From Chitinophaga eiseniae (GTDB lineage Bacteria; Bacteroidota; Bacteroidia; Chitinophagales; Chitinophagaceae), in NCBI RefSeq assembly GCF_900167135.1, contig NZ_FUWZ01000002.1, forward strand, positions 1,824,651 through 1,888,650: 64,000 bases of DNA. Direction: 5' to 3'. The position numbers were made by a program, and so were the translations under genes. Shown here in pieces: positions 51,195 through 58,399 of the stretch (the first letter of the stretch is position 1; every line of letters starts with the position of its first letter). The notes beneath the pieces are model-generated. The model did not search any database and was not told the origin of the DNA. It saw only the letters and a program-made list of their open reading frames with translations.

Positions 51195-51791
51195 TTAGTG
51201 AGCCAGACGCAGTTTGCGTTGTACAAGGGCATAGCCGCCGAAGAAAATAGCGCTGTATACCAGGGTGCCTACCAGGAAGTACTTCATGAAAGGAATAGCC
51301 AGTATATAACATTTGGTCAGGCCTGCCATGTCTCTGGTGAAAGGCAAACCGGTGGTAATATCGGTAGAACCGCTTACCCATACGCCAAAGTTGGAAATCA
51401 GGAAATGCACCAGCGCTCCTGCCACCGCTGCAACAGCGATGCGGCCCACACTCATTTTACGGATCACCAGCTGGCCAATCAGCACGATAAACACGAAGCT
51501 GATATAGTTAGCTGCCCAGCCTTTGTAGAGCAGGCCCTGTGCATATTCGCGGTGGAAAACCTGCATCAGGATCACGTCACTGAGGAATAACGTCAGCAGC
51601 GGGAATGCATAGGATTTCCATTTTTCAGAGAAAGAAGCACCGCCAAACAGCGCCATGGCGCCCACCGGGGTGAACATAGCGATCGGCTGGAGCGTAGACT
51701 GGTCTGCTCCCAACACTACTCGTATTATACCTGCTACGAGCATAAACAGCAGCAGAATGCCAAACCGGGGATTAAGATTCTTTAAAGACAT
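51195..51791 (-). CDS. DUF6580-family membrane protein, possible transporter S-component
   Basis: This is a 198-residue inner-membrane protein with about five or six hydrophobic helices. The N-terminal pattern PRFGILLLFMLVAGIIRVVL and the TPVGAMALFGGASF turn fit DUF6580, a family of putative transport proteins. Its size and small substrate-binding look recall ECF transporter S-components. It starts 17 bases after the btuB stop and precedes a BtuG-like gene, so a role in moving cobalamin, a precursor or a lower-ligand base across the inner membrane is reasonable. No BtuC/D/F or ECF ATPase genes are in the window, so this is inference. Confidence 0.6.
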   Translation of the reverse strand: MSLKNLNPRFGILLLFMLVAGIIRVVLGADQSTLQPIAMFTPVGAMALFGGASFSEKWKSYAFPLLTLFLSDVILMQVFHREYAQGLLYKGWAANYISFVFIVLIGQLVIRKMSVGRIAVAAVAGALVHFLISNFGVWVSGSTDITTGLPFTRDMAGLTKCYILAIPFMKYFLVGTLVYSAIFFGGYALVQRKLRLAH

Positions 51792-51808
51792 TATGTTGGA
51801 TTTAATGT

Positions 51809-53749
51809 TTACAAATTCAAAACAACACCGGCATTACAGTTAAACCGGCGGGAATTATAGCCAAGGATATCAAAATACTGATAATTGGTAATATTTCGGA
51901 ACCCGGCATAAATTTTCAGCAAGTTACCAAATTTATACTCACCATAGAGGTCTACGGTGTAATAATCTCCCATGGGCGTTGTTCCCTGGTAACGCTCGCC
52001 GGTGTACCGGAAGGCGGCGCTGGCGTACAACGCCGGGGTTACCTGGTAGCCCAGGGTAGCATTCACGGCATGTTTGGGAATCCTGTACAGGTTATACCAG
52101 GAGGTGTCCTTGCCACTCTGGGTGGTGTGTAACCGACCGTCGGTATAGACATAGTTCATATTCAGGTCCAGCTGGCGGGTAATGTGCCAGTCTGCCTCCA
52201 CCTCGGCGCCGTAAGCCCACTGTTTGTCGGCATTTACATAATGACTGGTGAAAAGGATCAGGTCTTTGGTATGGCGGGCGAAGCCTGTTACCCGGAAATC
52301 CAGCGCGCGGTTGGCCACGGAAGCCTGATAACCGGCCTCATAGCTCACTGTGGACTCCGGCTTCAGGTCTTTGTTGCCGTATATCGCGGTATATAACTGG
52401 TACAGGGAGGGGATTTTATACCCGGAAGAAACGTTCACAAACACCTTATGGTTGTCCCTGATCAGGTAAGACGGGTTGAAGGTGAAGGTGCCGTTGTTGC
52501 CGTAGATATTATGGTGGTTGAAACGACCGCCGGCTTCCATATTGAACCCGCCGAGGTTATGGAGCAGCACGGATGCATAGGCGCTGATCTGGCGGGCATG
52601 GGCGCTGTCGTCTGCCAGCCGGGTGTATTCCATCTTCGGATTGGGGTCCCACGGAGCGGGCTGGCCCAGGCGCTGGTTCAACTGGTCCATATTGGCTGCG
52701 CTGAAAGCGCCACCGGCCACCAGCCGTATAATACGGGAGGCGTTCCAGTTTACATAACTTTCAACCTGGTGTATGTTGGAGGTAAAATCAGACAGGTCGA
52801 ACACGCTGTAGCCGGTAGGGGCTACATAACCGGAATCGTTGACGATATGGCGTTTGGTTCGCTGGTAGCTGTATAATACCTGCCAGCTGCCGTTTTTGAA
52901 CTGGTATTCGCTGCCGAAGCCGTTGAGCAGGTTATTGGATTTGCCGGTATAGTCGCGGTCATCGATAAAAGCGCCTTCGTCGAGATCGTGATGGTAGTCG
53001 CTGTAGTTGAACAGGTACTGCAGCCTCCAGCGGGAAGCAGCCTGCAGGCCCAGTTTGGCGAATACGCTATGCTGGCGGAAGCCGTCTTTATCGAAACCGG
53101 CTTTGCCGGTGGAATCGTAGGCGTCGGACAGGCCGTTGGAGGTTTCGTATTTGTAGCCCAGCAGGTAGGAGAACTTGCCGGCATTGCCATAGGCGCTGAC
53201 ATTACCGAGGAAGCTGTTGTAGCTGCCGTAGCTGGTATTGGCAGATACGCCGAACTTTTTATCGCTTTTTTTCCGGGTGATGATATTGATCACCCCAGCC
53301 ACGGCATTGGAGCCGTAGAGGGTGGACTGGCTGCCGCGGAGGATCTCAATTCTCTCTACCTGTTCGGGGGTAATGAAGTTGAGGTCGAAGGAGTTGGCGA
53401 TCTGGGAAGCGTCGCTGACCGGCAGACCGTCTACCAGTATCAGGGCATTGCCGTTGGAGGCGCCCCGCATATATACTTCCGGTACGGTGCCCCGGTTGTT
53501 CTGGGCGCCGTTGATCGTAATGCCTGCTTGTTCACCAAGAAGGGCGGCGATGGTTTTACCGCTGTTTTTCTCCAGGTATTCGTGGGAAAGGATGGTGACC
53601 ACCTTTCCGGTTTCACTGGCTTTCTGGGGGCCTTTAGTGGCTGTGACAGATACCTCGTTCAACTGGCTGATCCGCGGCACGGAATCTTGTGCTGTAGCGG
53701 AAAAAGGTAAAGAGAAGAGGAGGGGAAGTGTGTAAAGTTTTAAGTTCAT
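51809..53749 (-). CDS. btuB: BtuB-like TonB-dependent cobalamin receptor
   Basis: This is a 646-residue TonB-dependent outer-membrane receptor with a signal peptide ending SATAQ near residue 20. The TonB-box region ISQLNEVSVTA is followed by the plug (GKTIAALLGEQAGITINGAQ, then VYMRGASNGNALILVDGLPV and LRGSQSTLYGSNAVAGVINI) and a 22-strand-type barrel that ends FNCNAGVVLNL. It lacks the N-terminal SusC extension and has the BtuB length. Being first in a block with BtuG-like, DUF6580 and CobUTSC genes makes cobalamin the likely substrate. Only about 100 bases precede it, without a cobalamin riboswitch. Confidence 0.82.
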   Translation of the reverse strand: MNLKLYTLPLLFSLPFSATAQDSVPRISQLNEVSVTATKGPQKASETGKVVTILSHEYLEKNSGKTIAALLGEQAGITINGAQNNRGTVPEVYMRGASNGNALILVDGLPVSDASQIANSFDLNFITPEQVERIEILRGSQSTLYGSNAVAGVINIITRKKSDKKFGVSANTSYGSYNSFLGNVSAYGNAGKFSYLLGYKYETSNGLSDAYDSTGKAGFDKDGFRQHSVFAKLGLQAASRWRLQYLFNYSDYHHDLDEGAFIDDRDYTGKSNNLLNGFGSEYQFKNGSWQVLYSYQRTKRHIVNDSGYVAPTGYSVFDLSDFTSNIHQVESYVNWNASRIIRLVAGGAFSAANMDQLNQRLGQPAPWDPNPKMEYTRLADDSAHARQISAYASVLLHNLGGFNMEAGGRFNHHNIYGNNGTFTFNPSYLIRDNHKVFVNVSSGYKIPSLYQLYTAIYGNKDLKPESTVSYEAGYQASVANRALDFRVTGFARHTKDLILFTSHYVNADKQWAYGAEVEADWHITRQLDLNMNYVYTDGRLHTTQSGKDTSWYNLYRIPKHAVNATLGYQVTPALYASAAFRYTGERYQGTTPMGDYYTVDLYGEYKFGNLLKIYAGFRNITNYQYFDILGYNSRRFNCNAGVVLNL

Positions 53750-53755
53750 AGGGGG

Positions 53756-53768
53756 CGAAATTACGAAT
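53756..53768 (-). promoter_or_regulatory. Putative -7 element of btuB
   Basis: On the - strand this reads ATTCGTAATTTCG. TAATTTCG matches the -7 box TAnnTTTG with one mismatch and ends six bases before the btuB ATG. The 11-mer ATTCGTAATTT is shared with the cobU upstream region. A leader this short leaves no room for a riboswitch. Confidence 0.45.
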
Positions 53769-53787
53769 TCGGCAGTATGTGCCGCAT

Positions 53788-53827
53788 TAAAATAGCAGGG
53801 CCGGATGAAAGTTCATCCGGCCCTGCT
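53788..53827 (-). terminator. Intrinsic terminator of the TPR protein gene
   Basis: Perfect 15-base arms (GCAGGGCCGGATGAA and its complement, extended by one A-T pair) with a very short loop are followed on the - strand by TATTTTAAT. It lies just after the stop of the gene at 53852-54502 and ahead of the btuB promoter. Confidence 0.85.
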
Positions 53828-53851
53828 TTACACTTAAATATGTTGATCAGA

Positions 53852-54502
53852 TCAACCAGGCATTCTGGAGATGTATTTGTCCATTTCCTTGATCTGGCTA
53901 ACGATCTGGGCGGTAGTGGGCTTCTGTGCTTTGGCTCTGCGGAAGTATTCTTTGGCAGATTTGAAGTCACGGCGGCTCATGGCGATGGACGCCAGGGTGA
54001 GCAGGGCGGCGGCGGTGTTTTCCTTGTCAGGCAAACCCATCCGCACCGCTTTCTTCAGGTTCTGGTCAGCCGTTTTGAGGTCGTTCTTCTGGTAGGCGAT
54101 GGTGCCCAGCTGGAAGTACTGCATGCCTTCGTATTCTTTCATCGGGCTGCCGGACTGGATGCTTTGCCGGATGGTAGCTTCCGCTTTGTCCAGGTCGTTG
54201 CTGTACATGGCCATGTTGCTTTGCATGAAGTAGTATACAGAACGAATAGGTTTATACAGCAGTTTAGGGAACTTCACTTTGTTCATGAGAGCAGTGGCGC
54301 GCTCTATATCACCGGCTTCCACGGCTTCCTGTACCAGCCGCATAGGGCCAAACAGGAGGTGCGTTACAATACAGATAACGGCGAGCAGCAGCACAATGGT
54401 CGCTTCCCACCAGCCTATCGTGAACCCGAGGGCAATACCGGCTACCAATAACACGATCCCGACCGGGAAACGATATAGAATAAAAAAGTTAAATGCTTTC
54501 AT
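53852..54502 (-). CDS. TPR-repeat inner-membrane protein
   Basis: This is a 216-residue protein. Two hydrophobic helices occupy about residues 8-47 (PVGIVLLVAGIALGFTIGWW, ATIVLLLAVICIVTHLLFG), and the rest is helical with TPR-like pairs. Examples are DLDKAEATIRQSIQSGSP, GMQYFQLGTIAYQKNDLKTA near residue 128, and LTLASIAMSRRDFKSAKEYF near residue 168. It would expose a protein-interaction domain on one face of the inner membrane. No partner is evident. It is a single-gene unit with its own terminator. The function is not known. Confidence 0.65.
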   Translation of the reverse strand: MKAFNFFILYRFPVGIVLLVAGIALGFTIGWWEATIVLLLAVICIVTHLLFGPMRLVQEAVEAGDIERATALMNKVKFPKLLYKPIRSVYYFMQSNMAMYSNDLDKAEATIRQSIQSGSPMKEYEGMQYFQLGTIAYQKNDLKTADQNLKKAVRMGLPDKENTAAALLTLASIAMSRRDFKSAKEYFRRAKAQKPTTAQIVSQIKEMDKYISRMPG

Positions 54503-54566
54503 GAAAAAACTGTTCGTAAGTCACTTGTTTCTAATAGCGGGGGCAAAGATAAATAAAAAAAACACC

Positions 54567-55478
54567 TCATGGGTTTAATAGTTCGCTTTTAGCCGGCGCC
54601 GCTTTCGGTTTTTTCAGGTTGGCCGCCACAATGGCCGCCAGGATAACGAAGATGCCGGTGATCTGTACCGGGGTAATGACTTCGTGTAACAACAGGGTGG
54701 CGGCTATCGTTGCTACCGGCAGCTCCGCGGCGCTGAGAATGGCGCCCAGTGCCACGCCTGTTTGCGGCATGCCCTTAGAGAACAGAAAAGGTGGCAGTAC
54801 CGTCCCGAAAAGGGCCAGGGGGAGCCCCCAAAGCCACAGCGGAGGGGCGGTGAACCGGCCGTTCCACAGATAGGCCGGCGGGAACAGCAGGCTGATGATG
54901 ATAAACGCGCCGGTAACGATCCAGGCGCTTTTCAGCACCGGCGTGAGGGAATGGCCCACCCGGCCGCTGACTACGATGAAAGTGGTGTAAAAGAGCGCTG
55001 CCAGCATGCCAAAGCCGATGCCCCGCCAGTCGAGACGGAAACCGTTGCTGTTGAACAGCCCGCCCGCCAGCAGTGTGCCTGCCAGGATAAACGCAACAGC
55101 CACCCATTGGATAGCGGTAGGCCGCTTTTTATAAATCAGCCATTCCGCCAGCATGCTCATCCAGGTAAATTGCATCAGCAGTATGATGGCTATGCTCGCC
55201 GGGATATATTGTACACTTTGATAATAGGTGATGCTTACAAGACCGGTAGAACTACCCAGCATAAAGCAGGTGCGGGCCTCTTTGTTCTTCAGCCCCGGGG
55301 TGGCACGGCCCGATAAAAAGTGAAGGCCCCATAACGCCAGCATGCCGAAGCCAGCCTGCACACTGCATAACTCCCCCAGGGTAAAGCCCTCCTGGTAACC
55401 CAGTTTAACGATCGTCGATAAAATTCCAAAGCTGCAGGCGCCCAGGAGCACCAGCAGAATACCTTTCCACATGCTCAA
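54567..55478 (-). CDS. EamA/DMT-superfamily transporter
   Basis: This is a 303-residue inner-membrane protein with ten hydrophobic helices in two EamA repeats. The first repeat starts ILLVLLGACSFGILSTIVKL and the second follows the middle region near residue 150 (GIGFGMLAALFYTTFIVVSG). The end LILAAIVAANLKKPK is also typical. Members export metabolites such as amino acids or nucleotide-sugar-related compounds, and the substrate cannot be predicted here. It lies upstream of no obvious pathway gene and is separated from the next MFS gene by a 27-base inverted repeat. Confidence 0.82.
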   Translation of the reverse strand: MSMWKGILLVLLGACSFGILSTIVKLGYQEGFTLGELCSVQAGFGMLALWGLHFLSGRATPGLKNKEARTCFMLGSSTGLVSITYYQSVQYIPASIAIILLMQFTWMSMLAEWLIYKKRPTAIQWVAVAFILAGTLLAGGLFNSNGFRLDWRGIGFGMLAALFYTTFIVVSGRVGHSLTPVLKSAWIVTGAFIIISLLFPPAYLWNGRFTAPPLWLWGLPLALFGTVLPPFLFSKGMPQTGVALGAILSAAELPVATIAATLLLHEVITPVQITGIFVILAAIVAANLKKPKAAPAKSELLNP

Positions 55479-55482
55479 TAAA

Positions 55483-55551
55483 TTTTTGATTTTTTGATTT
55501 TCGATTTTGAGATTTTATAATTCCCAAAATCGAAAATCAAAAAATCAAAAA
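55483..55551. repeat. 27-base AT-rich perfect inverted repeat
   Basis: Arms 55483-55509 and 55525-55551 are perfect reverse complements made of repeated TTTTTGA / TCAAAAA units around a 15-base loop. The low complexity gives T-rich sequence on both strands, so it may end the MFS transcript on the - strand. It lies between the MFS stop at 55566 and the EamA start at 55478. Confidence 0.7.
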
Positions 55552-55565
55552 ATCGAAAATCAAAG

Positions 55566-56795
55566 TTATCGCTTTTCTTTTTTCTCCAGATTAGGCAGGA
55601 ATCCTGTAAGGAGACCAATCAACGGGAGGAAAGAGCAAACCTGGTATACGTACCCGATACTGGTAGCATCGGCCAGTTTGCCCAGCAGTGCTGAGGCTAC
55701 GCCGGCCATACCGAACGCCAGGCCAAAAAAGAGGCCGGCAATCATACCCACTTTACCAGGCACCAGTTCCTGTGCATACACCAGGATAGCTGAGAAGGCG
55801 GAGGAGAGGATAACGCCGATGAATACACTTAATATGGCGGTCCAGAACAGATTTGCGTAGGGCAGCAACAATGCGAAAGGCGCTGCGCCCAGGATGGATA
55901 TCCAGATCACATACTTACGGCCGATACGGTCGCCCAAAGGGCCTCCGAAGAAAGTGCCGGCAGCCACGGAAAACAGGAAGATGAACAGGTATACCTGTGA
56001 ACGCTGAATGGAAACGCCGAAACGGTCTATCAGGTAAAAGGTATAGTAGTTGGTCATACTGGCCATGTAAAAATATTTCGAGAAGATCAGCATCAGCAGG
56101 ATGCCCAGTGATACAATTACACGGGTGCGGGGCAGGCTTGGCTGCTGCAGATGATGCTGTACTGCCTTCTTCGGTTTTATCCGGTGCGTGTTGCCTTTAT
56201 ACCATTTGCCTATATATACCATCACAAAGATGGCCAGCAGCGCCAGCAGGGAGAACCAGATCACATGGAACTGGCCGAAGGGCACAATGATCAGGGCCGC
56301 CAGCAAGGGGCCCAGCGAACTGCCGGCGTTACCGCCTACCTGGAACAGCGACTGTGCCATGCCGTGTTTACCGCCGGAGGCCATATGGGCCAGCCGGGAG
56401 GCTTCCGGATGAAAGACAGAGGAACCAATGCCTACCAGTGCCACGGATACCAGCACCATAGGCAATGAATGCGAGAGGGACAGGCAAATCAGCCCCAGCA
56501 GGGTGAAGGCCATGCCCACCGCCAGTGAAAAGGGCTGCGGCTTTTTGTCTGTGTACAAGCCTACCAGCGGTTGCAGGATAGAGGCCGACATCTGAAAAGT
56601 CAGCGTAATCAGCCCAATCTGCGTAAAGTTCAGTTTCAGGGAGTTGCGTACCAGCGGATAGATGGCCGGGATCAGCGATTGTAGCGTGTCGTTCAGCAGA
56701 TGCGTAAAGCTAAGCGCAATCAGTATGGGAAATACCGTCTGATGGGCGACCTGTTCAGAGGCTGTTTTAGGGGCCTCCTGTGTAAAAGTTGTCAT
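55566..56795 (-). CDS. fsr: MFS transporter, fosmidomycin-resistance (Fsr) type
   Basis: This is a 409-residue MFS protein with 12 hydrophobic helices. The opening LIALSFTHLLNDTLQSLIPA, the loop PLVGLYTDKKPQP and the motif GIGSSVFHPEASRLAHMAS near residue 120 are characteristic of Fsr-like efflux proteins; the long charged loop near residue 205 is the usual middle linker. Fsr exports fosmidomycin in E. coli, but natural substrates in other bacteria are not known. It follows the GntR/FCD regulator on the same strand, and an operator-like site identical in form to one before that regulator lies 22 bases before its ATG. Confidence 0.82.
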   Translation of the reverse strand: MTTFTQEAPKTASEQVAHQTVFPILIALSFTHLLNDTLQSLIPAIYPLVRNSLKLNFTQIGLITLTFQMSASILQPLVGLYTDKKPQPFSLAVGMAFTLLGLICLSLSHSLPMVLVSVALVGIGSSVFHPEASRLAHMASGGKHGMAQSLFQVGGNAGSSLGPLLAALIIVPFGQFHVIWFSLLALLAIFVMVYIGKWYKGNTHRIKPKKAVQHHLQQPSLPRTRVIVSLGILLMLIFSKYFYMASMTNYYTFYLIDRFGVSIQRSQVYLFIFLFSVAAGTFFGGPLGDRIGRKYVIWISILGAAPFALLLPYANLFWTAILSVFIGVILSSAFSAILVYAQELVPGKVGMIAGLFFGLAFGMAGVASALLGKLADATSIGYVYQVCSFLPLIGLLTGFLPNLEKKEKR

Positions 56796-56816
56796 GGTTT
56801 CTTGTTTGAAGGTCAG

Positions 56817-56830
56817 ATCATCTGATGTTT
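56817..56830 (-). promoter_or_regulatory. Predicted FCD-regulator operator before the MFS gene
   Basis: On the - strand this reads AAACATCAGATGAT, matching AAACATCTGATGAT before the regulator gene (57554-57567) at 13 of 14 positions. The core CATCWGATG is palindromic, as expected for a dimeric winged-helix regulator. Confidence 0.6.
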
Positions 56831-56878
56831 TAAAATAAAAAAATTACGAGGTGCCGGCGAAGCACGGTAGCCTCCGGG

Positions 56879-57553
56879 CTACTTGCTTTGTGTACTGATT
56901 TTTGTAGCCCAGAGTAATGCTTTCTTGGAATCCTTGTCTACAATACTTTGCAGCAAGGCGTCGTGCAGCGATTGTGATTCCACGAACGAATCCGTGTTGT
57001 GGTAACGCGATACGAAGGACGTTTTCAGGTGGGTGGCCACCGTTCTGTAAAGGTCCAGCATAATTTCGTTTTTGGAAGCTTCCGCAATCGCCGTATGGAA
57101 ATTGATATCCGCCTGAATACAAGGCTCCAGCTCATTGGCCGTTGCATAGGTGAAACGTTTCCTGAGAAAACCTTTCATCTTTTCTATGTCCTTGTTATTG
57201 CGGTGGATGGCGGCTCTTTCCGCAATCTTCACCTCCAGCAGCAGCCTCACTTCGTTCAACTCTTCAAAATCTGCCCGTTGCAGCCGCTGGCTTAGCGGTT
57301 CCCCGCTGCCGATCTGTGATATCACAAATGTGCCAAGTCCCTGTTGCACCTTCACCAGCCCCTTGTTGGCCAGTATCTTCACCGCCTCCCGTATACTCGA
57401 ACGGCCTACGCCGAATTGTTGCATTAACTCCGGTTCCGTCGGCAGCCGCTGACCGGTGGTATATTTACCGCCAAATATCAGCTCCTGCAGCCTGTCGGCC
57501 ACTTCTTCCGCGAGATTTTGACGCTTTAATGGTGCAGATCCTGTATTCATCAT
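56879..57553 (-). CDS. FadR/GntR-family regulator with FCD ligand domain
   Basis: This is a regulator of about 224 residues. The N-terminal winged helix reads LAEEVADRLQELIFGGKYTTG, given here in part, then LPTEPELMQQFGVGRSSIREA and KVQQGLGTFV. The C-terminal FCD domain is all-helical, with metal- or ligand-site candidates in DINFHTAIAEASKN and ESQSLHDALLQSI. I chose the ATG at 57553; the longer frame starts with TTG inside the promoter. A perfect -7 box and an operator-like palindrome lie immediately upstream, suggesting autoregulation, and a second copy precedes the MFS gene downstream. Confidence 0.85.
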   Translation of the reverse strand: MMNTGSAPLKRQNLAEEVADRLQELIFGGKYTTGQRLPTEPELMQQFGVGRSSIREAVKILANKGLVKVQQGLGTFVISQIGSGEPLSQRLQRADFEELNEVRLLLEVKIAERAAIHRNNKDIEKMKGFLRKRFTYATANELEPCIQADINFHTAIAEASKNEIMLDLYRTVATHLKTSFVSRYHNTDSFVESQSLHDALLQSIVDKDSKKALLWATKISTQSK

Positions 57554-57576
57554 ATCATCAGATGTTTGCAAAGGTA
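57554..57576 (-). promoter_or_regulatory. Promoter -7 box and overlapping operator of the FCD regulator
   Basis: On the - strand TACCTTTG (57569-57576) matches the -7 consensus exactly and is followed at once by AAACATCTGATGAT (57554-57567). The ATG follows directly. A repressor bound here would cover the transcription start. Confidence 0.6.
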
Positions 57577-57597
57577 ATGAAAGATTTTGTTATTTGG

Positions 57598-57605
57598 TAA
57601 TTTTG
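57598..57605 (+). promoter_or_regulatory. -7 box of the fatty acid hydroxylase gene
   Basis: TAATTTTG matches TAnnTTTG exactly, 12 bases before the ATG at 57618. It lies back to back with the regulator promoter 22 bases away on the other strand. Confidence 0.55.
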
Positions 57606-57617
57606 TGGCCACATGAT

Positions 57618-58307
57618 ATGATAAAATACCTGAATGATATTCCTGACTGGCAACTGTGGTGTTTCTTCCTGATAGAAAACGCGCTGATTGTTCCGGGCGT
57701 GCTCGCCTGGGGCAACTACCTGCTGCAGCGCCCACGACAGGAGATGTTCCGCTATACCCGTGACCAGTGGAAAATGTGTATCGTGACCACCCTGCTCAAT
57801 ACACTGGTGACGGTAGCCGGTTACCAGCTGTGGAAACATGGGTACGTCCGCATTCACGAAACCCTGTCATGGCGCGTGCTCACAGATGCCCTCGCGCTGT
57901 TTCTCGTCATGGACCTGCTCATGTATATCTTTCATTACCTGATCCACCAGACTTTCCTGTACCGGCTGCTGCACCGCCTGCACCATGAAGCGACAGACCC
58001 GGTGCCCATCGATCTGTTTGTGCTGCACCCGCTGGAAACACTCAGCTTCGGCGCACTGTGGCTGCTGGTACTGCTGCCGTTCAACATGAACCTGTACGGC
58101 ATACTGATCTACCTTACCGTCAATGTTGTTTTTGGTATGACCGGCCACCTGGGAATGGAACCCCTGCCGGAAAACATGCGTCAATGGCCGGTACTAAAAT
58201 ACCTCGGCACCTCCACCTTTCATCACGATCATCACCGGCAGGAGCAATACAACTACGGCTTCTATACCAGCATATGGGACCGCCTCTTCGGTACTTTCAA
58301 GCAGTAA
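57618..58307 (+). CDS. Sterol desaturase / fatty acid hydroxylase-family membrane protein
   Basis: This is a 229-residue inner-membrane di-iron enzyme candidate with about four hydrophobic helices. The eight-His motif set is present: FHYLIHQ near residue 103 (HxxxH), LHRLHHE near 118 (HxxHH) and FHHDHHRQEQ near 205 (HxxHH). Members hydroxylate or desaturate lipids, sterols or carotenoids with O2. I chose ATG 57618, since the frame extends upstream only through a TTG within the promoter. It is divergent from the FCD regulator and could be under the same control, but no operator copy overlaps its promoter. The substrate is unknown. Confidence 0.85.
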   Translation: MIKYLNDIPDWQLWCFFLIENALIVPGVLAWGNYLLQRPRQEMFRYTRDQWKMCIVTTLLNTLVTVAGYQLWKHGYVRIHETLSWRVLTDALALFLVMDLLMYIFHYLIHQTFLYRLLHRLHHEATDPVPIDLFVLHPLETLSFGALWLLVLLPFNMNLYGILIYLTVNVVFGMTGHLGMEPLPENMRQWPVLKYLGTSTFHHDHHRQEQYNYGFYTSIWDRLFGTFKQ

Positions 58308-58399
58308 AACTGCCGCTTACCGTTCAAATAACACACTTTCGATAACCGGAATAATGTACTATTTTGGCCGGATTCATTTTTTCAGAATCAAACTGCTGT

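Noticed and set aside
53750..53851. Cobalamin riboswitch before btuB
   Set aside because: The gap is about 100 bases, half of it used by the previous gene's terminator, and no B12-box sequence is present. A riboswitch of this class needs about 200 bases.
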